From positions 1 to 5,035 of the forward strand of contig JALOQT010000137.1 of assembly GCA_025453375.1 (NCBI GenBank): DNA of 5,035 nt, read 5' to 3'. A model generated the notes under the pieces. The model did not search any database. It was not told where the DNA came from and saw nothing but the letters and a program-made list of their open reading frames with translations. The translations under genes and the position numbers were made by a program. This DNA is from Phycisphaerales bacterium (GTDB taxonomy: Bacteria; Planctomycetota; Phycisphaerae; Phycisphaerales; UBA1924). Positions within the stretch are counted from its first letter, which is position 1, and every line of letters begins with the position of its first letter. Positions 1 through 4,414 of the stretch are shown here, one piece after another.

Positions 1-144
1 CGCCGCGGCACGTTCCGCGTCGTCAGCGGCCGCAACTCCGGCGAGCTGATCGCCCGACCGCAGCGGCGTCGCCTTCGCCATCAGGTCCTTGAGGTCCTCG
101 AAAACATAGCGGTCGGTGCCAACCGCATAGGCATAACCTGCCAT
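1..144 (-). CDS. eutB: Ethanolamine ammonia-lyase large subunit EutB, N-terminal fragment
   Basis: EutB is the catalytic large subunit of the adenosylcobalamin-dependent lyase that splits ethanolamine into acetaldehyde and ammonia, working with EutC. Only the first 48 codons are present; the rest lies beyond the left edge. The peptide starts MAGYAYAVGTDRYVFEDL and continues with an LMAKATPLRSGDQLAGVAA block. The R-S-G-D-x-L-A-G-V-A-A signature followed by E-R is typical of EutB N-termini (compare RSGDVLAGVAA in the E. coli protein, from memory). The ATG at 144-142 has a good Shine-Dalgarno AAGGA (151-155, minus strand) 6 nt upstream, which fixes the start. It lies 78 bp downstream of the permease gene on the same strand, the usual permease-eutB order of non-microcompartment ethanolamine operons. 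The active site is not in view, so the call rests on this N-terminal signature alone. Confidence 0.85.
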   Translation of the reverse strand, partial: MAGYAYAVGTDRYVFEDLKDLMAKATPLRSGDQLAGVAAADDAERAAA

Positions 145-158
145 GGCTCATCCTTCCC

Positions 159-182
159 CGCCGGCCGCAAGCGCGGCCGGCG
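159..182 (-). promoter_or_regulatory. Perfect 10-bp hairpin just upstream of the eutB ribosome binding site
   Basis: CGCCGGCCGC (159-168) pairs perfectly with GCGGCCGGCG (173-182) around a 4-nt loop. In the minus-strand transcript the stem ends only 3 nt before the GGAAGGA ribosome binding site of eutB. No T-run follows, so it is unlikely to be a simple terminator. It could protect or punctuate the permease-eutB mRNA, modulate eutB translation, or be a dispersed palindromic repeat. The function is inferred; the stem is seen directly. Confidence 0.5.
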
Positions 183-222
183 CACTGACATTACCTACAG
201 ACGGACCAAGCATCGTCGTCCT

Positions 223-741
223 TCAGTCCTCTTCGCCCGGTGCATGAGCCACCAGATGATGCCGGCTGTAGAGCGCAAAATACGCGACGAAAACAGCGTA
301 AGCGATGGCCGAGAGCGCCGCCACACTGATTTCCGTGCCGGCAACGGCCATCTTCTTATCGCTGAGAAAGACCGCGACCAAGGCGATGCAAGCCAGCACC
401 AGTGCGATACCCGAGGTCAAGATTCCGCCGGGCGTGCTGTAGGGCCGCGGAAGATCGGGCTCGGAGACCCTGAGTTTGATATGCGAAGCCATCATAAGAA
501 TATAGGAGATCGTGGCCCCGAACACCGCCATCAGGATCAACTGATCGCCCTGTTCGGTCAGCGACAACAGGAAGCCCACGATGCCGGGCACGATCAACGC
601 CACCCATGGCGACTTGCGCGCGTTCGTCAGCGACAGGCCGCGCGGCAGATATCCGGCGCGCGACATGGCGAAGATCAGACGCGAATACGCATAGATGATG
701 GAGAAGAAGCTGGCGATCAGACCGGCCAGACCGACGAAGTT
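223..741 (-). CDS. eat: Ethanolamine permease (APC superfamily), C-terminal part, truncated at the junction
   Basis: This is the C-terminal part of an inner-membrane amino acid-polyamine-organocation permease of the ethanolamine type, which brings ethanolamine to the EutBC lyase. About 172 residues remain of a family usually around 450 long. Visible in order: NFVGLAGLIASFFSIIYAYS, a hydrophobic helix; MSRAGYLPRGLS, a conserved cytoplasmic loop; then four more hydrophobic segments, including GDQLILMAVFGATISYILMM and the EPDLPRPYSTPGG loop before the last two helices. It ends APGEED with a TGA stop at 225-223. About five of twelve membrane helices are present. Upstream of 741 the frame stays open to a stop at 804-802, but those residues are the antisense of kdsD and do not look like permease. 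No start codon is assigned for that reason. The pairing with eutB directly downstream supports the substrate. Confidence 0.88.
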   Translation of the reverse strand, partial: NFVGLAGLIASFFSIIYAYSRLIFAMSRAGYLPRGLSLTNARKSPWVALIVPGIVGFLLSLTEQGDQLILMAVFGATISYILMMASHIKLRVSEPDLPRPYSTPGGILTSGIALVLACIALVAVFLSDKKMAVAGTEISVAALSAIAYAVFVAYFALYSRHHLVAHAPGEED

Positions 742-745
742 GTCA
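721..745. other. Abrupt junction between two unrelated, convergently truncated genes
   Basis: To the left, the minus strand encodes permease sequence up to NFVGLAGL (codons 741-718). To the right, the plus strand encodes KdsD-like sequence starting TGQTDEVVSLA (from 721-724). Both genes lose their N-terminal halves at this point, and about 18 bp can be read as either. Two unrelated genes broken at one place mean either a recombination breakpoint with microhomology or an assembly or library chimera. No inverted repeat, transposase or target-site duplication is visible around it. Confidence 0.75.
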
Positions 746-1437
746 GCCTCGCCAGCGTCCTGCGTCAGGACGACATTGACGTCATCGCCATCTGCCGCGG
801 CTCATCAACTAAGGCCGGCGCGCCCCGCAGCGGCTTGGAGTCCGTCGCGACCGTCACCCTTCCCCTCGGCGCCGTCGCCGACGATCACCTCTCCCCCGCG
901 CCGATGGCCAGCACGACCGCGACCCTCGCCCTGGGCGATGCGCTGGCCCTGTGCACAAGCCGCGTCCTGGGCGTCAGCGAGGCGGACTTTGCCCGACGCC
1001 ACCCCGGCGGCAGTCTGGGCGAACTGATGAAACCCCTGCGCGGGGCACTGCGATTTCTCGTCGGCCAGAACCTTCACCCCCAGCCGGACAATCTCTCGCT
1101 GGCCCAGGCCCTCCGCGCGGCGGATGTCGATGGCCGCCGCCCCGGCGCCCTGCTGCTAGTCGACCCCCGCCGCGGCACGCTCACGGGCATCCTGACCGAT
1201 GGCGACCTCCGCCGCATCGTGCTGAAAGACCCCGCCCTGCTGCAGCGCCCCGCCCGCGACCTGATGACCCGCACCCCCAGCACCCTGCGCGATACCGACC
1301 TCGTCCGCGACGCCGTCCGCCTCGTCCGCCAGTTCCGGCGCGATGAAGTGCCCGTGGTCGATTCAACCGGCCGCCCCGTCGGCCTGCTGGACGTGCAAGA
1401 CCTCGTCGCCCTGCGGCTGGTGCGGGACGAAAGCTGA
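724..1437 (+). CDS. kdsD: Arabinose-5-phosphate isomerase KdsD (KpsF/GutQ family), N-terminus missing
   Basis: This enzyme interconverts ribulose-5-phosphate and arabinose-5-phosphate, the first step towards Kdo for lipopolysaccharide. About 237 codons remain of a family near 325 residues long. The sequence enters mid-SIS domain at the GQTDEVVSLASVLRQ strand-helix, where the family has S-G-[EQ]-T-x-E. It continues with SPAPMASTTATLALGDALAL, the family's L-A-P-T-x-S-T-T block with Ala at one usually polar site, and RRHPGGSLG with the His of the conserved HPGG motif. Two CBS domains follow, at about 1060-1240 (ending GTLTGILTDGDLRRIVL) and 1255-1430 (DLMTRTPSTLRDTD through GRPVGLLDVQDLVALRLV). 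The start, the N-terminal helix and the sugar-phosphate loop are absent because of the junction, and the upstream plus-strand frame is antisense to the permease. As it stands the gene cannot make a functional enzyme. GC is distinctly higher than in the genes to its left. Confidence 0.9.
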   Translation, partial: GQTDEVVSLASVLRQDDIDVIAICRGSSTKAGAPRSGLESVATVTLPLGAVADDHLSPAPMASTTATLALGDALALCTSRVLGVSEADFARRHPGGSLGELMKPLRGALRFLVGQNLHPQPDNLSLAQALRAADVDGRRPGALLLVDPRRGTLTGILTDGDLRRIVLKDPALLQRPARDLMTRTPSTLRDTDLVRDAVRLVRQFRRDEVPVVDSTGRPVGLLDVQDLVALRLVRDES

Positions 1438-1565
1438 AGGAGGAAGGAGGAAGGTTGAATGAGAAACCGCACGACTGCTCTGCTCGCGCAGAGCGTTCGT
1501 TGAGTTTCTCATTCAACCTTCAACCTTCCTCCTTTGCCTTCAGCCTTCCACCGTCCACCTTCAAA
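1433..1565. repeat. Inverted pair of degenerate 7-bp tandem repeats forming a long stem-loop after kdsD
   Basis: The left arm reads in heptads from 1433: gctgaag, gaggaag, gaggaag, gttgaat, gagaaac (to 1467). The right arm, read on the opposite strand from 1565 to 1504, gives tttgaag, gtggacg, gtggaag, gctgaag, gcaaag (a 6-mer), gaggaag, gttgaag, gttgaat, gagaaac, then the loop. The consensus is roughly GNNGAAG. The innermost 17 bp pair perfectly (1451-1467 with 1504-1520). The loop holds a second hairpin, GCTCTGC (1477-1483) with GCAGAGC (1488-1494), extended by ACGA/TCGT. The kdsD stop codon TGA (1435-1437) is part of the first heptad. It may end kdsD transcripts or be a dispersed short-tandem-repeat element; no clear T-run follows on the plus strand. 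Confidence 0.8.
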
Positions 1566-1619
1566 AACACCGCCGGCCGTCACGCAGCTCCATTCGGAGC
1601 CGCCTGACGGCCGGCGGTG
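1563..1619 (-). terminator. Intrinsic terminator of tRNA-Gly
   Basis: CACCGCCGGCCGTCA (1568-1582) pairs perfectly over 15 bp with TGACGGCCGGCGGTG (1605-1619). The 22-nt apex holds an inner GCTCC/GGAGC stem (1587-1591 with 1596-1600). On the minus strand the stem is followed directly by TTTTT (1567-1563). It starts 13 nt after the tRNA 3' end. The plus-strand side has G and A rather than T, so it acts on the minus strand only. Confidence 0.85.
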
Positions 1620-1632
1620 GGGGGGAAATCAA

Positions 1633-1704
1633 AGCGGGCGAAGGGACTTGAACCCTCGACCCTCACGTTGGCAACGTGATGCTCTACCACTGAGCTACGC
1701 CCGC
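1633..1704 (-). tRNA. tRNA-Gly (anticodon GCC)
   Basis: The 72-nt minus-strand sequence folds as a full cloverleaf. The acceptor stem GCGGGCG (1704-1698) pairs with CGCCCGC (1640-1634). The D arm is GCTC-AGTGGTA-GAGC. The anticodon arm is TCACG-TTGCCAA-CGTGA with anticodon GCC, which reads GGC and GGU. The T arm is GAGGG-TTCAAGT-CCCTT with one G-U pair. The discriminator is U, and the CCA end is not encoded, so it must be added after transcription. The gene stands alone with its own candidate promoter and a strong terminator. Confidence 0.97.
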
Positions 1705-1743
1705 ATCTGCACTTGTCACCCGCGCCTTGCGGCGTGGGGGAGA

Positions 1744-1772
1744 AGGTTACACCACTGACCTGCATCGGTCAA
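1744..1772 (-). promoter_or_regulatory. Candidate sigma70-type promoter for tRNA-Gly
   Basis: On the minus strand TTGACC (1772-1767, five of six matches to the -35 consensus) is separated by exactly 17 nt from TAACCT (1749-1744, three of six matches to the -10 consensus). Transcription would start near 1737, giving a leader of about 33 nt before the tRNA. That leader contains a short CGCC-GCAA-GGCG hairpin (1734-1723). The -35 and spacing are good and the -10 is weak. Confidence 0.5.
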
Positions 1773-1820
1773 CTGCCCAGCCCACCTGAGCCGCCGGCCC
1801 GCCATTGTGGAGCCGTTCGA

Positions 1821-2876
1821 TCAGTTATTGACCGGCTGGACGATGTCGTCAAAGTCCAGCATCACGTCCGTCCCGTCCGGGCCCATCCGCAGGCCGTTCG
1901 GGTCCACGCCCGCACCGGACATCGCCCACTTGCGGGCACCCGCATCCTGCGTGCCGAGGTACACGCCATCACGCCCGGCGGCGTGGAACACCATCGTCCC
2001 GCGCGGCTCGCCCGGGCGAAGGTCCGTCGAACTGATCACCGTCGGGAACCCGGCGTTGGCCAGCATCACCGCCAGCGACCCGCGCGTGCCATCGGCCGTG
2101 ATGGCATGCCCAGGCGGCGTGCCACCACCCGCCGCGCCGCCGATCAGGCTGCCGACTTCGGTGCTCGAGATGAACTGCTGATTCCGCAGCTCGCGGCCAA
2201 GCGCCGCACTGTTGAGGTACGTCGCATTGCTGGCCCAATAGAACCGAGCCGGCTCATTGCCCGAGTTGATCGCGACAAACCGCGAACCCTTCCGTGGGTC
2301 CTGCGCCCAGGCGAGGATCGGCTGGCCGAACGCATCGACCAGGTCAGGAATCTGCGCGTTGGCCGCGTTGCTCACCCGCCCGGTGACGACTTCAAAGTAC
2401 TTGCGGTCCGGCGTGTAATACCCGCCGGTGCTGGTGATGTTCGTTGCGCTGGTCGGCGCGTTGTTGGTCGCGCCGATGAGCCCGGGGTCGACATTCACGG
2501 TGCCGTTCGCCGTGCCCGGCCCGACGCTGTTGACGATGCCGCCGCCCGTCCCGCCGACGACGCCGCCGGAGAGGTCCAGCAGCACGTTCTGCATCGCAGA
2601 GAAGCCCGCGCCCTGGTTGGCGACCGAGCCCATTTCGACGGCGGAGAAGAAGCCCGGATCACGCCGATGGTCAATCCGGAACCGCTGGCTGCTGCTGGCC
2701 ACATCGCGAATGACGCTCTGGCTGGCCGAAACCCGCGCGCTGATCCGCGCGGCCCGCAGGCTGGGGATCAGCACGCCGACGACGATCGACACAATCGTCA
2801 GCACCACCAGCAGCTCCACCAGCGAAAAGCCCGCACGGCGAGCACCAGACAGGCGGACAGACGACAGAGAGTTCAT
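1821..2876 (-). CDS. Prepilin-type N-terminal methylation domain protein (type II secretion/type IV pilin-like)
   Basis: A 351-residue protein with a class III prepilin signal. A positively charged leader of 16 residues, MNSLSSVRLSGARRAG, ends in Gly. It is followed by FSLVELLVVLTIVSIVVGVL, the hydrophobic helix with Glu at +5 that prepilin peptidase substrates need. Cleavage and N-methylation at Phe+1 would be expected, with assembly into a pseudopilus or pilus. The helix is followed by a basic coiled segment, a Gly/Asn/Thr-rich stretch at about residues 112-155, and a C-terminal domain with no motif I can name. Planctomycetes carry many such long pseudopilin-like proteins. ATG 2876-2874 is preferred because it gives the normal leader length. 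In-frame ATG 2885 and GTG 2912 upstream would lengthen it by 3 or 12 residues, and none of the three has a strong Shine-Dalgarno. It stops at TGA 1823-1821. It stands alone, with no secretion-machinery genes beside it. Confidence 0.9.
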   Translation of the reverse strand: MNSLSSVRLSGARRAGFSLVELLVVLTIVSIVVGVLIPSLRAARISARVSASQSVIRDVASSSQRFRIDHRRDPGFFSAVEMGSVANQGAGFSAMQNVLLDLSGGVVGGTGGGIVNSVGPGTANGTVNVDPGLIGATNNAPTSATNITSTGGYYTPDRKYFEVVTGRVSNAANAQIPDLVDAFGQPILAWAQDPRKGSRFVAINSGNEPARFYWASNATYLNSAALGRELRNQQFISSTEVGSLIGGAAGGGTPPGHAITADGTRGSLAVMLANAGFPTVISSTDLRPGEPRGTMVFHAAGRDGVYLGTQDAGARKWAMSGAGVDPNGLRMGPDGTDVMLDFDDIVQPVNN

Positions 2877-3314
2877 TGGCAACATGTGGCTCACTCGGCA
2901 AAGGTCACGCACTCACACCAACCCACGACACCCCCGCAAACATTTCATCGCACACCGACGCGCCAAACCAGGGACACTCCGGCGACACGCCAGCCCCAGC
3001 GTATCAACTCGTCGAGTCGGAGACCAAGAGGCTTTGGATTCACCCGCGGCCCGAAATGTGCCGAACGCACACGCCGCCACACCACCGTCAGACTCCGACA
3101 CGAGCCCCCATCTATTCGACACCCACGCCCCCTCGGATCCCCGTACTGACACCGATCCCCGCTCCCTCGGACCACGCGAAACGAAACTGCGAGATGGCGA
3201 ACAACCGGCCCACGACCCACGTACGGGTATAGTACGGATAGTGATTTCGTAAAGTTCATCGCATCGGGACAATCGACAGGTCCTCCACGAGTCAGTCGTT
3301 TTCAGAGAAGCCTC
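2877..3314. other. Gene-free stretch between divergent genes, strongly C-rich over G
   Basis: No convincing coding frame is seen on either strand. The open frames here give Arg/Pro/Thr/His-rich translations without family features. Composition is the notable point: by hand count 3061-3180 holds 60 C and 21 G in 120 bases, and 2881-2940 holds 25 C and 10 G. A transcript leading into the prepilin gene from this region would therefore be G/U-rich. The right end (3200-3314) is less skewed and carries the candidate promoter for the DCC gene. Short palindromes occur (for example ACTCGTCGAGT near 3006-3016), but no long stem. Confidence 0.6.
3220..3236 (+). promoter_or_regulatory. Candidate -10 box within a small dyad, upstream of the DCC gene
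   Basis: TATAGT (3228-3233) matches five of six -10 positions. It overlaps an inverted repeat CGTAC (3220-3224) / GTACG (3232-3236). No good -35 hexamer lies 16-18 nt upstream. Start of transcription would be near 3240, giving a leader of about 75 nt. The dyad could be an operator. This is a weak call. Confidence 0.3.
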
Positions 3315-3653
3315 ATGATCGATACCTGTTACTACGACGGTCGCTGTGGCCTCTGTACACGCTCCCGCCGCGTGCTGGAAGCGTTGGACTTCCGCGGCGT
3401 CCTGCGGTTCGTCGATCAGCACGCCCTCGACCCCGCCCGCCTGCCCGTGGATGTGCAGACCGCCAACGTCGGCATGCCCATGCAGACGGCCGACGGGCGG
3501 GTGCTCGTCGGTTTTCCTGCCGTGCGCCGGGCGCTGCGAAGGACGGTGATCGGTGCGCCGTTGGCCGGGCTGATGTACGTGCCCGGAATTAGCCACGTTT
3601 GCGCATGGGCCTATGGCATCATCGCGCGCCATCGTCGGGCGTGTGCAATCTGA
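3315..3653 (+). CDS. Thiol-disulfide oxidoreductase DCC family protein (DUF393)
   Basis: A 112-residue protein of the DCC/DUF393 family, small thioredoxin-fold-like proteins with a predicted redox motif whose physiological substrates are mostly unknown. The N-terminus shows the defining motif YYDGRCGLC: D8-G9-x-C11-G-L-C14, a C-x-x-C pair directly after the first strand. The usual R-F-V-D-x-x strand follows at about residues 31-36. The middle segment GMPMQTADGRVLVGFPAVRR matches the family's M-x-x-x-x-x-D-G-x-x-x-x-G-x-x-A-x-R pattern. The C-terminus is hydrophobic then basic (YGIIARHRRACAI), as is common. Length is normal for the family. ATG 3315 is preceded by AGAGAAG, a weak ribosome binding site. 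The gene stands alone; the next gene starts 131 bp later. Confidence 0.9.
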   Translation: MIDTCYYDGRCGLCTRSRRVLEALDFRGVLRFVDQHALDPARLPVDVQTANVGMPMQTADGRVLVGFPAVRRALRRTVIGAPLAGLMYVPGISHVCAWAYGIIARHRRACAI

Positions 3654-3683
3654 GCGAGGCCGCGATTGGCTGAGCTCCCCTCA

Positions 3684-3719
3684 GTTCTGCTCCCAATTCT
3701 GCTCCCAGTTTGGCCCCCA
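3684..3719. repeat. Three tandem copies of a 12-bp unit
   Basis: The copies are gttctgctccca (3684-3695), attctgctccca (3696-3707) and a diverged gtttggccccca (3708-3719). The first two share 11 identical bases, ttctgctccca. A 5-bp hairpin CTGAG/CTCAG (3670-3674 with 3680-3684) abuts the left side. The array sits between the DCC gene stop and the unknown gene pair. Direct repeats of this length in a promoter-proximal spacer can be protein-binding sites, but that is inference. Confidence 0.7.
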
Positions 3720-3769
3720 GTTCGGGGGTACACAAGATTGGGGGAAGATTCCCCCCGGTCCGGGAATCT
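3714..3769. promoter_or_regulatory. Cluster of interleaved, mutually exclusive palindromes
   Basis: Four stems are seen. CCCCC/GGGGG pairs 3714-3718 with 3724-3728. GGGGGAA/TTCCCCC pairs 3740-3746 with 3749-3755. AGATTCCC/GGGAATCT pairs 3746-3753 with 3762-3769. CCCGG/CCGGG pairs 3754-3758 with 3760-3764. The second and third share bases 3746-3753 and cannot form together, and the G and C runs allow further cross-pairing. The set lies directly upstream of the -10-like box and start codon of the next gene. It could be operator DNA or an RNA switch. Confidence 0.5.
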
Positions 3770-3772
3770 GCC

Positions 3773-3778
3773 GATAAT
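3773..3778 (+). promoter_or_regulatory. Candidate -10 box for a leaderless transcript
   Basis: GATAAT (five of six -10 matches) ends 6 nt before the ATG at 3785. Transcription would begin at or next to the start codon. No Shine-Dalgarno lies in front of that ATG, which fits a leaderless mRNA. The -35 region (3749-3755) is only TTCCCC-like and poor. Confidence 0.4.
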
Positions 3779-3784
3779 GCGCGT

Positions 3785-4414
3785 ATGCACGCTTTGCTTG
3801 ACCAAGCCGTTGTTGGAGAAGCCGCCAGTGTGGCCGATGCGCTGGAGGCCGCGCGTCAGCATGCCGCGTCGCGCGGGCGGGTGATTGTGGAGGTCAAGCT
3901 TGATGGCGTGCCATTGAGCAATGAGCAGCTCGACGCGCCGGAGACGGCGCCGGCTGGCGCGAAGCTTGAGTGCATCTCGGCTGATCCGCGGGCGCTGGTG
4001 GGTCAGAGTTTCCTGCAGGCGGCCGATGCGCTGGATGAAGCGCGGGTGCTGCAGGGTGATGCCGCCGGGGCGCTGATGGCCGGCAAGGTCGAGGAAGCCT
4101 TTTCGAGCCTGACGGAAGTGATCAGCGTGTGGGAGTCTGTGCGTCGCGTCGTCGAGCAGGGGCCGGCGCTGGTGGGCGTGCAGGCGGAGGAACTGTGCCC
4201 GCCGGGGACGGACTTCGCGGCCCGGACGATGCAGCTCGGCTCGGCATTGAGCGCGATGAAAGGCTCGATGGTCGCGCAGGATTGGGCCGGGCTGGCGGAC
4301 TTGCTGCAAGTCGAGATGGATGAGCAGGCGGGCATCTGGGTCGAGTTGCTCGGGGCGATGGGCCGATTCGCGGCGGGGCAGGGCGCGAACACGGGCGGGC
4401 AGGGGCATGCATGA
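3785..4414 (+). CDS. Conserved-looking hypothetical protein, 209 aa
   Basis: I do not recognise the family. The protein has an N-terminal helix (residues 3-28) and a beta-type segment GRVIVEVKLDGVPLSNEQLD (31-50). A short linker with a single Cys (63) follows, then an all-helical acidic C-terminal half (68-195) containing LVGQSFLQAADALDEARVLQ and EEAFSSLTEVISVWESVRRV. It ends in a Gly-rich tail. No signal peptide or membrane segment is present, so it is probably cytoplasmic. ATG 3785 is chosen over an in-frame TTG at 3710 because the intervening residues would be encoded by the palindrome cluster and look non-coding. There is no ribosome binding site, and a -10-like box lies just upstream. 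The stop TGA (4412-4414) overlaps the next gene's ATG as ATGA, so the two products are probably made together and may form a complex. Confidence 0.8.
   Translation: MHALLDQAVVGEAASVADALEAARQHAASRGRVIVEVKLDGVPLSNEQLDAPETAPAGAKLECISADPRALVGQSFLQAADALDEARVLQGDAAGALMAGKVEEAFSSLTEVISVWESVRRVVEQGPALVGVQAEELCPPGTDFAARTMQLGSALSAMKGSMVAQDWAGLADLLQVEMDEQAGIWVELLGAMGRFAAGQGANTGGQGHA

Noticed and set aside
244..720. Plus-strand open frame that would give kdsD a complete-looking 397-residue reading frame
   Set aside because: The first 159 or so residues are the antisense of the permease, rich in Arg/Gln/His/Asp and without SIS-domain features. The minus-strand reading is a clear membrane transporter.
1568..1619. 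Terminator for kdsD on the plus strand
   Set aside because: The hairpin is followed by G and A on the plus strand. The T-run lies on the minus-strand side, directly downstream of the tRNA.
1580..1765. Short open frames on both strands across the tRNA
   Set aside because: They consist of the tRNA, its terminator and its promoter. The cloverleaf is unambiguous.
1713..3149. Long plus-strand open frame of 478 codons
   Set aside because: It is antisense to the prepilin gene. The product is Arg/Ala/His-rich with no family features, as expected for a shadow frame in GC-rich DNA.
2913..3632. Minus-strand open frame of 239 codons spanning the intergenic region and the DCC gene
   Set aside because: Over 3315-3632 it is antisense to the well-supported DCC protein. 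The remainder is low-complexity Arg/Ser/Gly with no motif.
3684..3719. CRISPR-like repeat array
   Set aside because: Units are 12 bp and directly adjacent, with no spacers and no cas genes in view.
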